From: an uncultured beta proteobacterium
GTDB taxonomy: Bacteria; Pseudomonadota; Gammaproteobacteria; Burkholderiales; Burkholderiaceae_C
Direction of reading: 5' to 3'
Assembly (NCBI GenBank): GCA_903870955.1
Contig: CAIQEX010000309.1
Coordinates: 1-9,001, forward strand
Length of the DNA: 9,001 bases
Below the pieces are notes generated by a model. It was not told the origin of the DNA. It saw only the letters and a program-made list of their open reading frames with translations, and did not search any database. Positions within the stretch are counted from its first letter, which is position 1. Every line of letters starts with the position of its first letter. Positions 1-5,550 of this stretch are shown piece after piece. The position numbers and the translations under genes were made by a program.

Positions 1-134
1 CATCATCCGGCCACAATTCGGAAAAGCGAATAAGCCCAGGATCAAATGGATCTTCAGCTACATCGTAGGCAATGCAACCGTCGTTTTGGTATCTGGAATC
101 GACCAGGGTTCGCAGGTGGGGGAGAACAACTGGC
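1..134 (-). pseudogene. ABM-domain monooxygenase gene fragment, copy 1 (5' part missing, open at window edge)
   Basis: On the minus strand this stretch encodes an internal piece of an antibiotic-biosynthesis-monooxygenase (YgiN-like, dimeric alpha/beta barrel) protein, beginning PVVLPHLRTLVDSRYQND and including AEDPFDPGLIRFSELWPDD. It leaves the window at position 1, so the 3' part may be intact outside. The 5' part (about 16-17 codons, present in copy 2) is missing: at position 134 the ABM sequence stops abruptly and peroxiredoxin-gene sequence begins. I find no ATG, GTG or TTG start in the ABM frame near the junction. ABM proteins of this small type are usually about 95-105 residues and act on quinols or similar substrates, or have unknown roles. 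The same region is also translated in another frame as the tail of the peroxiredoxin-like gene. I am confident of the family, less so of whether any product is made. Confidence 0.7.
1..134. repeat. 134-bp direct repeat, copy 1
   Basis: These 134 bases match 5370-5503 in the same orientation with four substitutions, at positions 93, 103, 106 and 109 (5462, 5472, 5475 and 5478 in the other copy). Identity begins at the first base of the window, so the repeat probably extends further left. On the right it ends sharply after the shared GAGAACAACTGGC. Both copies lie inside the same ABM gene family member, so this is a duplicated gene fragment and not a mobile-element terminus. Homologous recombination between the copies would remove 5369 bp, carrying six genes. 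Confidence 0.95.
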
Positions 135-851
135 CGCGGCGCATGGCATAGCGCCGCAGCGCCACAGCGCCATAGCCCCTTGGCGCGAGGCTTGTCCCAT
201 GGCCCGAATGACCGCCATCACATCGTCCGGTTCGGCGCGCTCCCGGTAGTCCGCTTCCACGTGTGCGAACTGAATCACACCGTGTCTATCGATCACAAAA
301 GTGGCGGGCACTGGCAGCACCCACTGGCCGTTGCCGTTGAGTTGCGGCAGGTCGTTCCCGACAGAGCTATACAGTTCCACGAGTTCAGGAGGCAAGGTGA
401 AAGCAATGCCGAAGCCATGCGCCGCTGTCAGGTCGGAATCGCTCAGCACCGGAAAAGCCAATGCATTCTTCTCTGCCGTGTTTAAAGAGTTGTCCGGTGT
501 CTGCGGCGATATCGCCACCAAGGTAGCGCCCAGACTTTTCAACTCGGCAAGGTGTGCTTGCCACGCGCGCAACTCCAAATTGCAATAGGGGCACCAGCCG
601 CCGCGATAGAAGATCGCCACCACAGGCCCATTCTCAAGCAAGCGGTCAAGGCTGACCGGTTCACTTTTGGCATCCGGCAGGCTGAGGCTGGGCACGTGGT
701 CGCCCACCTTCAAGGCCGTCGATTCAATGCCGGTGCTTTTGAGGTGGGCCGTTGCCGCCTCCATCATGGATACGCGTGCCGCGGGTGCCCGACCGATGAA
801 GCCGGCTTTGTAGGCGGCGAGTTGTGCGGCAAGTGATTCTTGTGTTTGCAT
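54..851 (-). CDS. Peroxiredoxin-like AhpC/TSA family protein with altered C-terminus
   Basis: This 265-residue thioredoxin-fold protein carries the redox motif FYRGGWCPYCNLEL around residues 81-94, with Cys87 and Cys90 as a CxxC pair, and the later strand VPATFVIDRHGVIQFAHV (about 181-198). It fits the stand-alone peroxiredoxin-like AhpC/TSA group, thought to reduce peroxides or act as a thiol oxidoreductase in the cytoplasm; no signal peptide is visible. The ATG is supported by a GAGG ribosome site (plus-strand CCTC at 857-860). It is the third gene of a minus-strand operon, 40 bp after the permease. Homologues normally end about 220-225 residues in, near AVIRAM. Here the frame reads on through Arg/Ala/Cys-rich sequence, and the last 26 residues are encoded out of frame by the ABM gene fragment, so the native stop seems lost by a rearrangement at position 134. 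The catalytic core is intact, so activity is plausible. Confidence 0.85.
   Translation of the reverse strand: MQTQESLAAQLAAYKAGFIGRAPAARVSMMEAATAHLKSTGIESTALKVGDHVPSLSLPDAKSEPVSLDRLLENGPVVAIFYRGGWCPYCNLELRAWQAHLAELKSLGATLVAISPQTPDNSLNTAEKNALAFPVLSDSDLTAAHGFGIAFTLPPELVELYSSVGNDLPQLNGNGQWVLPVPATFVIDRHGVIQFAHVEADYRERAEPDDVMAVIRAMGQASRQGAMALWRCGAMPCAAASCSPPPANPGRFQIPKRRLHCLRCS
150..173. repeat. Three tandem 8-bp units near the 3' end of the peroxiredoxin gene
   Basis: The plus strand reads AGCGCCGC, AGCGCCAC, AGCGCCAT in direct succession, that is AGCGCC plus a variable dinucleotide three times. The unit length is not a multiple of three, so gain or loss of a unit would shift the frame of the last 30 or so residues of the peroxiredoxin-like protein. 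It lies 16 bp from the rearrangement junction at 134. Three units are few and may be chance in GC-rich DNA. Confidence 0.6.
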
Positions 852-891
852 GTTGACCTCTAATAATTATTTGTGGACGAAAGGAATTTGA

Positions 892-1830
892 TTAACGTTT
901 AGGAGCACCAGTGACAGCGAACAGCAGTCCTGCGATGACGACCAAAAGCCCCATCACTTCCAATCCGCTGGGCAAATGCCCAAGGACGGGCCATGCCATC
1001 AATGCGGCAAGGCCAGGAGCCAATGCCGGGAACAAGGCGGCTCGGCTCACTCCAAGAAGGGAAACCATCTTGGCGTAAGTGAACAATGTGCCGCAACCAG
1101 CGATGAGACCTTGAACCAGGACTTCAATCCAAAAGACTTCACTGCTTGCAGCCTGTAATCCTGCTGCTCCAGTTGTCCAGATGTATGCCGGAACATAAGT
1201 TGCCAATGCCGAAAAGGAGATGACCGAAGTAGCCAGCAACGGATCGAGGCGGTGCTTGCGCAAAAGAACGCCGAATCCAGCCCAAAGTGTTCCGGCGGCG
1301 ATGAACATGGCATCTCCCAGCAGTATGCGCGCTGTAAAACTCGACGCATCAATCCCGGAGACCACGACAAGACCAAGCAAAACCACGGCAATTCCCGCTA
1401 CCTTTCTTTGCGTAATTGGGTCGTTGAGAAGCCATGCGGCAAGGAGCATGCCCATCACACTCATCGACGAGAACGGGAACACTGCGGCATGGCTCGTCGG
1501 CGCGAGCTGAAGCGCACCAAACATCAAAAGGCCAAACGGTGTACCCGCCAAAAATGAGACGGCGAGCCAAATGCGCCACTTCTGGAGCAGGATCTCGCGG
1601 CGTTTGGCCATGGCGTGCAAGAGCAGAGGCAACGTGGCGAGGCCTGCCACGCCAAAGCGAAGTGCAGTCAAGTCAGGGGATGACAACCCGCGCGTTATGC
1701 CCCACCGGGCATAAACCGTGTACAGAGCGCCAATGCTGGCAGCAACAAGTCCGACAGCGATGCCGAGAGCAAGACCTTTTGTATCGGCTTTGCCAGCACT
1801 CTGCGTTTGGACCTGCATTGTGTTTTGCAT
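892..1830 (-). CDS. EamA/DMT-family inner-membrane transporter
   Basis: The 312-residue product is strongly hydrophobic, with about ten predicted membrane segments arranged as two EamA halves, as in drug/metabolite transporters of the RhaT/YdcZ type. Visible family features include a first helix near residues 20-42 (GLALGIAVGLVAASIGALYT), the TALRF turn after the first helix pair (about 55-59), and a second-half repeat starting near ILLGDAMFIAAGTLWAGFG. The short tail ends in GAPKR. Such proteins export small metabolites, amino acids or toxic compounds across the cytoplasmic membrane; the substrate cannot be read from the sequence. The ATG is preceded by GGGAGAG about five bases upstream; a second ATG four codons later is possible. 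It sits 22 bp after the CMD-family gene and 40 bp before the peroxiredoxin-like gene, so the three are almost certainly cotranscribed. Family assignment is firm. Confidence 0.88.
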   Translation of the reverse strand: MQNTMQVQTQSAGKADTKGLALGIAVGLVAASIGALYTVYARWGITRGLSSPDLTALRFGVAGLATLPLLLHAMAKRREILLQKWRIWLAVSFLAGTPFGLLMFGALQLAPTSHAAVFPFSSMSVMGMLLAAWLLNDPITQRKVAGIAVVLLGLVVVSGIDASSFTARILLGDAMFIAAGTLWAGFGVLLRKHRLDPLLATSVISFSALATYVPAYIWTTGAAGLQAASSEVFWIEVLVQGLIAGCGTLFTYAKMVSLLGVSRAALFPALAPGLAALMAWPVLGHLPSGLEVMGLLVVIAGLLFAVTGAPKR

Positions 1831-1852
1831 GGCACTCTCCCTGACTTTTCAA

Positions 1853-2389
1853 TCAATCCAGTGCGGGAGCGGCAGGAAAGTCCACCGGAATTTTCGTGGT
1901 CGAGTGCAGGTAGTTGCTGACCGTTTTGTCGCCAATCACAACGATGGCATCCACCAGGTTTTCCTTGGTCCAGCCAGCGGCAAAGAAGGCCTCGACCAAA
2001 GCCTGGTCGACATGGCCACGGCTTTGCACGATGCCCTTGGTCAGGCGGGCCAGCGCGTCAAACTTGGCGTCAAAGCTGGCGTGGCCGTGGCGGATTTCCA
2101 GGATTTGCGCTTCGGTGAAACCGTTCATCTTGCCCAGCATGGTGTGAGCGGCCAGGCAATACTGGCATTCGTTGACCTGGCTGACGACGAGGTTGACGAC
2201 CTCGCGAGCCTTGCCAGAGACGCTGCTCTTGGCGTTTTGAAAAGCCATGTAAGTGGCCAGGGCCGTGTCCGAATGGGCGAAGGTGGCGTACAGGTTAGGG
2301 ACCATGCCCAGGCCGGACTTGAGTTGGTCGAAGATGGCCTGATTGGTTGCGCTGACTTCGGCACGGGTGGGGACGTTGATAGGGGTCAT
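1853..2389 (-). CDS. Carboxymuconolactone decarboxylase family protein (AhpD-like)
   Basis: From its best start this is a 178-residue, all-helical CMD-fold protein. The family's redox/proton-relay motif is present as NECQYCLAAHT, with Cys75, Cys78 and His82, as in AhpD alkylhydroperoxidase; this argues for a peroxidase-type role rather than true gamma-carboxymuconolactone decarboxylation, though the substrate is unproven. The PNLYATFAHS segment near residues 31-40 is typical of the YciW/PA-type subgroup. I chose ATG at 2389 because AGGAA stands six bases upstream; an in-frame ATG at 2458 would add 23 Ser/Gln/Asn-rich residues, overlap the promoter-like element and lacks a good ribosome site. 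It is the first gene of the minus-strand operon with the DMT permease and peroxiredoxin-like gene, and is divergent from the LysR regulator, its probable controller. Confidence 0.9.
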   Translation of the reverse strand: MTPINVPTRAEVSATNQAIFDQLKSGLGMVPNLYATFAHSDTALATYMAFQNAKSSVSGKAREVVNLVVSQVNECQYCLAAHTMLGKMNGFTEAQILEIRHGHASFDAKFDALARLTKGIVQSRGHVDQALVEAFFAAGWTKENLVDAIVVIGDKTVSNYLHSTTKIPVDFPAAPALD

Positions 2390-2442
2390 GAGAATTTCCT
2401 GGTTGGTTGAGTGATGGATGGACTGTGACTGATTCCTCCGCG

Positions 2443-2471
2443 TTGATATAGACTGCATTTCGCGCTATCAA
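2443..2471. promoter_or_regulatory. Symmetric promoter-like element TTGATA-N17-TATCAA between divergent genes
   Basis: TTGATA at 2443-2448 and TATCAA at 2466-2471 are exact reverse complements separated by 17 bases, the ideal sigma-70 spacing. Read on either strand they give a -35-like TTGATA and a -10-like TATCAA (four of six matches to TATAAT), so the same element could serve lysR-type gene transcription rightwards and the CMD operon leftwards. The LysR start codon is at 2502 and the CMD start at 2389, giving short leaders of about 25 and 45 bases. The element may equally be an inverted-repeat operator for the LysR protein. An adjacent ATTA-N5-TAAT dyad lies at 2471-2483. No experimental support is available. 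Confidence 0.45.
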
Positions 2472-2501
2472 TTAGTAGTTAATGGAATATATGGAGACGT
2501 C

Positions 2502-3419
2502 ATGGACAAACTTACCGCCATGCGGACCTTTGTGCGGGTGGTTGAATCCGGCAGCTTCACGGCCGTCGCGGCCGAGTTGAGTTCCACCCAAAGCGCCATC
2601 AGCAAGCAGGTGGCGGCTCTGGAAAAAGAGTTGGGAGCCAAGCTATTGGTCCGGACCACGCGCTCCCTGGCACTCTCCGAAGAGGGCGCGCGCTACTTCG
2701 AGCAGGCGCGCCGGTTGGTGGCCGAAATCGCGGAGGCCGAGTCGGACTTGCGCCGGGGTGAGGCCCAATTGAGCGGCTGGATGCGTGTGGCGGCATCGGT
2801 GGGCTTCGGGCGCTTGAAGCTGATGCCGCTGGTGAAGACGTTTATGGCGGCGCACCCGGACGTGAAGATCGACCTGCGTCTGCACGATGGTTTTATTGAT
2901 CTGGTTGAGCAGGGCATCGACGTGTCCGTGCGCATCGGGGACCTGCCCGACAGCGGCCTGATTGCGCGGCGGGTTGGCACTTCGCAGCGCATGTTGATGG
3001 CACATGCGGACTACTTGAAAACACTCCCGCCGGGCATCGGTAAGCCCATGCAGCCGGAAGATTTATTGCAGCACCACTGCATCGTGTACACCGAGACGTC
3101 CAGCCGCAATCTGTGGTCTTTCACGGCCGGCGCCGAGACCCTGGTTGAACCAGGAGCGGTCTGCAACGTGCGCGTCGAAGGGCGCCTGCAGACCAACAGC
3201 AGCGAGGTGATCCGCGCCGCCGTGACCAGCGGCATGGGCATTGGCTATTCGCCGACCTGGCTGTTTGAGCGGGAACTGGCCAGTGGCGAGGTGGTGCGCT
3301 TGATGCCCGGATGGGAATCACCGGCTTCGCCCATTCACCTGGTCAGTCCGCCGGAACGCAAACACTCTGCCAAGGTCAAGTCATTTGTAGAGCATGTGGC
3401 GGCGGCCTTCATGTCATGA
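2502..3419 (+). CDS. LysR-family transcriptional regulator
   Basis: The 305-residue product has the standard LysR layout and length: an N-terminal winged helix-turn-helix (residues 1-60, with the core SFTAVAAELSSTQSAISKQV and the following LEKELGAKLLVRTTRSLALS), a linker helix to about residue 88, and a periplasmic-binding-protein-like effector domain from GWMRVAASVGFG onward, including DLRLHDGFIDLVEQGIDVSVRIG. It belongs by pattern to the CrgA/YafC-like subgroup common in proteobacteria. GGAGA at 2493-2497 precedes the ATG. It is divergent from the CMD-DMT-peroxiredoxin operon across 112 bp; LysR regulators usually control the divergent neighbour and themselves, with a small-molecule coinducer, so it probably senses an electrophile, quinone-like or peroxide-linked signal. 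That ligand is inference only. Confidence 0.93.
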   Translation: MDKLTAMRTFVRVVESGSFTAVAAELSSTQSAISKQVAALEKELGAKLLVRTTRSLALSEEGARYFEQARRLVAEIAEAESDLRRGEAQLSGWMRVAASVGFGRLKLMPLVKTFMAAHPDVKIDLRLHDGFIDLVEQGIDVSVRIGDLPDSGLIARRVGTSQRMLMAHADYLKTLPPGIGKPMQPEDLLQHHCIVYTETSSRNLWSFTAGAETLVEPGAVCNVRVEGRLQTNSSEVIRAAVTSGMGIGYSPTWLFERELASGEVVRLMPGWESPASPIHLVSPPERKHSAKVKSFVEHVAAAFMS

Positions 3420-3462
3420 TGGGCCGCTGGAAAAATGGGCCACGGATCGGTGTAAGAAACGC

Positions 3463-3512
3463 CTGTGGTGTCCGACCAATGGTCAGGCTGCGCTGCGCAC
3501 AGTTTGTTTTTT
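3463..3512 (+). terminator. Possible weak terminator downstream of the LysR gene
   Basis: CTGTG at 3463-3467 pairs with CACAG at 3498-3502, which is followed directly by TTTGTTTTTT at 3503-3512. The intervening loop holds a second small hairpin, GACC-AAT-GGTC at 3474-3484. The 5-bp outer stem is short for an intrinsic terminator, so only the stem-plus-T-run arrangement supports it. The rest of 3420-3531 shows no other feature apart from the AAGGGA ribosome site of the next gene. Confidence 0.3.
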
Positions 3513-3531
3513 GTAACCCGAAGGGATACCC

Positions 3532-4428
3532 GTGACCGGATCGAACACTGCGAGCAGCCTGCTTGCCCCATTTATCGAAAACCTCTACCGCATGGCGTGG
3601 ATCGTCGAGGCGCGCGACCCTTACACCGGTGGGCATCTGTGGCGCGTCTCGCAATACGCCCGCTTGCTGGCAGAAGACCTGGGGCTGGATGCCGACGAGG
3701 TTGCCCGGGCCGAGTTGGGCGGCTTTTTGCATGACCTCGGCAAAGTGGGTATTCCCGATGCGGTGCTGAACAAGCCCGGCCCACTGGATGACCACGAATA
3801 CGCCCTGATCAAAACGCACCCGCGCATTGGCGCACGGCTGCTGCGTGGTCACCCTCTGGCAGCCCTGGCGCATGAGGCGGTGCTGATGCACCACGAGATG
3901 CCCGATGGACGGGGCTATCCGGATGGGCTCAGCGGCGAAGGCATTCCCCTGATCGCACGCATTGTGGGCATCTGCGACGCCTTTGACGCCATGACCAGCA
4001 CCCGCCCCTACCGCAAGGGCATGCCGGTGGAGAAAGCCCTGTCGATCGTCGAGCAGGTGGCGGGCAAACAATTCGATGCCGATCTGAGTGCGCGCCTGGT
4101 GCGCCTGGGCGGCGAAGGCAAACTCAACCACTTGGTGGGACACACGGACATTGGCATTCCGCTCATGAATTGCGCCATGTGCGGCCCGACCATCGTGGTG
4201 CGGCGTGACCAGAAGCCGGGCGACTATGTGTATTGCCACCATTGTGGCAACCAGGCGCAATTCAAATTCCGCACCGGCGAAGCCATCGAACTCGAACCCA
4301 CAGGTGCCAAGGGCTCGGCTGAGCAATTGGAAACCGAAGTAGACGAAGCCTTGCTGGCAGCCTTGGTGGCCGGCGCGCAGCAACACCTGGCACCCCGCTA
4401 CAAAGGGCTTCTAGATGGCACGCGCTGA
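3532..4428 (+). CDS. HD-GYP domain phosphodiesterase with C-terminal zinc ribbon
   Basis: This 298-residue soluble protein is an HD-GYP domain with almost no N-terminal sensory region. Metal-site and family motifs are visible: His35 in TGGHLWR, the HD pair 67-68 in FLHDLGKVGIPDAVLNKPGPL, His96 in KTHP, His120-His121 in MHHEMPDGRGYPDGLSG (GYP at 128-130), and Asp149 in CDAFDAMTSTRPYR. HD-GYP proteins hydrolyse cyclic di-GMP. After the domain comes a Cys4 module, C214-x2-C217-x17-C235-x2-C238, which looks like a zinc ribbon, then an acidic and Ala/Leu-rich tail. The start is GTG, chosen because AAGGGA lies five bases upstream and the frame begins there; HD-GYP homology starts within about 15 residues. 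The reading frame overlaps the UDG-like gene by 14 bp, suggesting translational coupling. The zinc ribbon could mediate DNA, RNA or protein binding; I cannot say which. Confidence 0.88.
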   Translation: MTGSNTASSLLAPFIENLYRMAWIVEARDPYTGGHLWRVSQYARLLAEDLGLDADEVARAELGGFLHDLGKVGIPDAVLNKPGPLDDHEYALIKTHPRIGARLLRGHPLAALAHEAVLMHHEMPDGRGYPDGLSGEGIPLIARIVGICDAFDAMTSTRPYRKGMPVEKALSIVEQVAGKQFDADLSARLVRLGGEGKLNHLVGHTDIGIPLMNCAMCGPTIVVRRDQKPGDYVYCHHCGNQAQFKFRTGEAIELEPTGAKGSAEQLETEVDEALLAALVAGAQQHLAPRYKGLLDGTR

Positions 4429-5020
4429 CACCGTCTTGCTGGCTGCCACGGCACACCTTTTGCAACAGGTGCGCGCCTGTACCCTGTGTGCACCGCATCT
4501 GCCCCTGGGCGTGCGCCCGGTGCTGCAAGTGCATCCGGCCGCGCGCATTCTGGTGGTGGGTCAGGCACCGGGCATCCGGGTCCACAACAGTGGTGTTCCG
4601 TTTGACGATGCCAGTGGCGACCGCTTGCGCGAGTGGATGGGCATCACGCGCGAGGTGTTTTATGACCCCTTGCAAATGGCGATTGTGCCGATGGGTTTTT
4701 GCTACCCCGGAACCGGCAAGTCGGGCGACCTGCCGCCACGCCCCGAATGCGCGCCACACTGGCGCCAGCAGGTGCTGGCGCATTTGCCCCACATCGCGCT
4801 GACGCTGGTGATTGGTCAGTATGCGCAGGCCTGGCATTTGCCCCAGACGGGTAACAGCAGTGTCACCAGCACCGTCGAACGCTGGCAGGAATTTGCACCC
4901 GGCGTGGTGCCGCTGCCCCACCCCAGCCCGCGCAACAACATCTGGCTCAAACGCAATCCATGGTTCGCCGAGACGTTGTTACCGGAACTCAAATTGCTGG
5001 TGGCGCAGGCACTGGGCTAA
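4415..5020 (+). CDS. Uracil-DNA glycosylase-like superfamily protein
   Basis: The 201-residue product has the fold signatures of the uracil-DNA glycosylase superfamily. Motif 1 appears as VVGQAPGIRVHNSGVPFDD (residues 47-65), with the GxAPG turn, and motif 2 as PLPHPSPRNNIWLKRNPWF (166-184), with the HPSP loop. Cys22 and Cys25 near the start recall the iron-sulfur ligands of family 4 enzymes, with further cysteines at 96 and 112, but the canonical four-cysteine spacing is not clear. It best resembles the HI0220.2-like uncharacterised branch, so uracil excision is possible but unproven. AAAGGG at 4402-4407 lies seven bases before the ATG. The gene starts inside the end of the HD-GYP gene and its stop overlaps the stop of a minus-strand small reading frame. 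Confidence 0.82.
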   Translation: MARADTVLLAATAHLLQQVRACTLCAPHLPLGVRPVLQVHPAARILVVGQAPGIRVHNSGVPFDDASGDRLREWMGITREVFYDPLQMAIVPMGFCYPGTGKSGDLPPRPECAPHWRQQVLAHLPHIALTLVIGQYAQAWHLPQTGNSSVTSTVERWQEFAPGVVPLPHPSPRNNIWLKRNPWFAETLLPELKLLVAQALG

Positions 5021-5097
5021 ACGACTTTTCGACCGATCATGCTGCAGACTTGGTCGTGCATATCGCGCAAATCTTGCGGCGCCTTGGAGAAGTTCAT
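5017..5097 (-). CDS. Possible 26-residue small ORF behind the cytochrome c fragment
   Basis: An ATG overlaps the TGA of the cytochrome c fragment in the ATGA arrangement typical of coupled genes and opens a 26-codon frame, MNFSKAPQDLRDMHDQ at its start and CSMIGRKVV at its end. Its TAG at 5017-5019 overlaps the TAA of the convergent UDG-like gene. The sequence has no family I recognise; it could be the true start of a small gene, the tail of a gene truncated by the UDG junction, or chance. There is no clear ribosome site. Confidence 0.25.
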   Translation of the reverse strand: MNFSKAPQDLRDMHDQVCSMIGRKVV

Positions 5098-5333
5098 TTA
5101 CCGATGAAAAGTGTTTTGAAATAGGCGATCAGATCGACTCGATCCTGCACTTCCGGCACGGAGAAGCCCATTTTTTGACCCGGAATAAAACCTTCGGGAT
5201 TGCTTAGCCAGGTGTTTAGGTTTCGTTCGGTCCAAACTACTTTTGACTTGCCAAGGGCAGTCGAATATTCGTACCCCGGCGCACGCCCCGCCCTCCGACC
5301 ATAAACACCCTGGTGCGCCGGCCCGCCACGGTT
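5094..5333 (-). pseudogene. Cytochrome c (class I) C-terminal fragment
   Basis: In the minus-strand frame ending in TGA at 5094-5096, 76 codons from position 5324 give a clear class I cytochrome c tail of the mitochondrial/c2-like type: GPAHQGVYGRRAGRAPGYEY, then VVWTERNLNTWLSNP, the axial-ligand region IPGQKMGFS with its methionine, and the C-terminal helix DRVDLIAYFKTLF. The heme attachment motif CxxCH, which precedes GP in the family, is absent, and the frame is closed by a stop at 5334-5336 just upstream, so no holocytochrome can be made. The fragment starts where the ABM gene sequence breaks off, and the ABM frame continues out of frame across it. It is therefore a gene remnant joined to another gene remnant. 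Confidence 0.8.
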
Positions 5334-5550
5334 CTATATGGGGCGCCTGAAGGTGCCGCGTAAGACTTTCATCATCCGGCCACAATTCGGAAAAGCGAAT
5401 AAGCCCAGGATCAAATGGATCTTCAGCTACATCGTAGGCAATGCAACCGTCGTTTTGGTATGTGGAATCGAACAAGGCTCGCAGGTGGGGGAGAACAACT
5501 GGCATTTGTTCAGGTGGAAATCTGAGATAGCCGAATACCGCTATGGCTAT
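5325..5550 (-). pseudogene. ABM-domain monooxygenase gene fragment, copy 2 (3' end replaced)
   Basis: This minus-strand stretch encodes about 75 residues of a YgiN-like ABM-domain protein: IAIAVFGYLRFPPEQMP, then LPHLRALFDSTYQNDG, AEDPFDPGLIRFSELWPDD and HLQAPHIEPWRA. The C-terminal 20 or so residues of the family are gone; the sequence switches at about 5322-5333 to a cytochrome c gene, read out of frame, giving a junk tail that ends at 5098. The expected start codon is ATA (5548-5550) where homologues have ATG, and the only in-frame ATG upstream, at 5739, lies deep inside the kinase gene. Internal ATG at EQM could start only a shortened barrel. Its 5' end overlaps the kinase stop, suggesting it once was the next gene in a kinase operon. 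I judge it non-functional. Confidence 0.75.
5370..5503. repeat. 134-bp direct repeat, copy 2
   Basis: This is the second copy of the ABM gene fragment found at 1-134, same orientation, 130 of 134 bases identical. The four differences fall in a 17-bp cluster (5462-5478), flanked by 92 and 25 identical bases. ABM coding sequence continues in frame on both sides of this copy, up to about 5550 and down to about 5325, so copy 2 is the more complete one. Confidence 0.95.

Noticed and set aside
861..880. AATAATTATT palindrome between the permease and peroxiredoxin genes as an operator
   Set aside because: It is a short AT palindrome inside a 40-bp operon gap with no promoter hexamers or T-run, likely chance.
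2390..2458. An upstream start at 2458 for the CMD-family gene, adding 23 residues
   Set aside because: The extra residues are low in homology character, overlap the promoter-like element, and lack a good ribosome site, while the ATG at 2389 has AGGAA at ideal spacing.
3409..4386. A 325-residue minus-strand frame antisense to the HD-GYP gene
   Set aside because: It is His/Gln/Ala-rich with no family motifs and mirrors the codon bias of the HD-GYP gene, which has all its catalytic motifs on the plus strand.
5066..5078. CGCAA-ATC-TTGCG hairpin as a terminator between the UDG-like gene and the cytochrome c fragment
   Set aside because: The stem is only 5 bp and no T-run follows on either strand.
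1..5503. The 134-bp repeats as ends of an insertion sequence or composite transposon
   Set aside because: They are in-frame ABM coding sequence, no transposase or integrase lies between them, and no inverted termini or short target duplications are visible.
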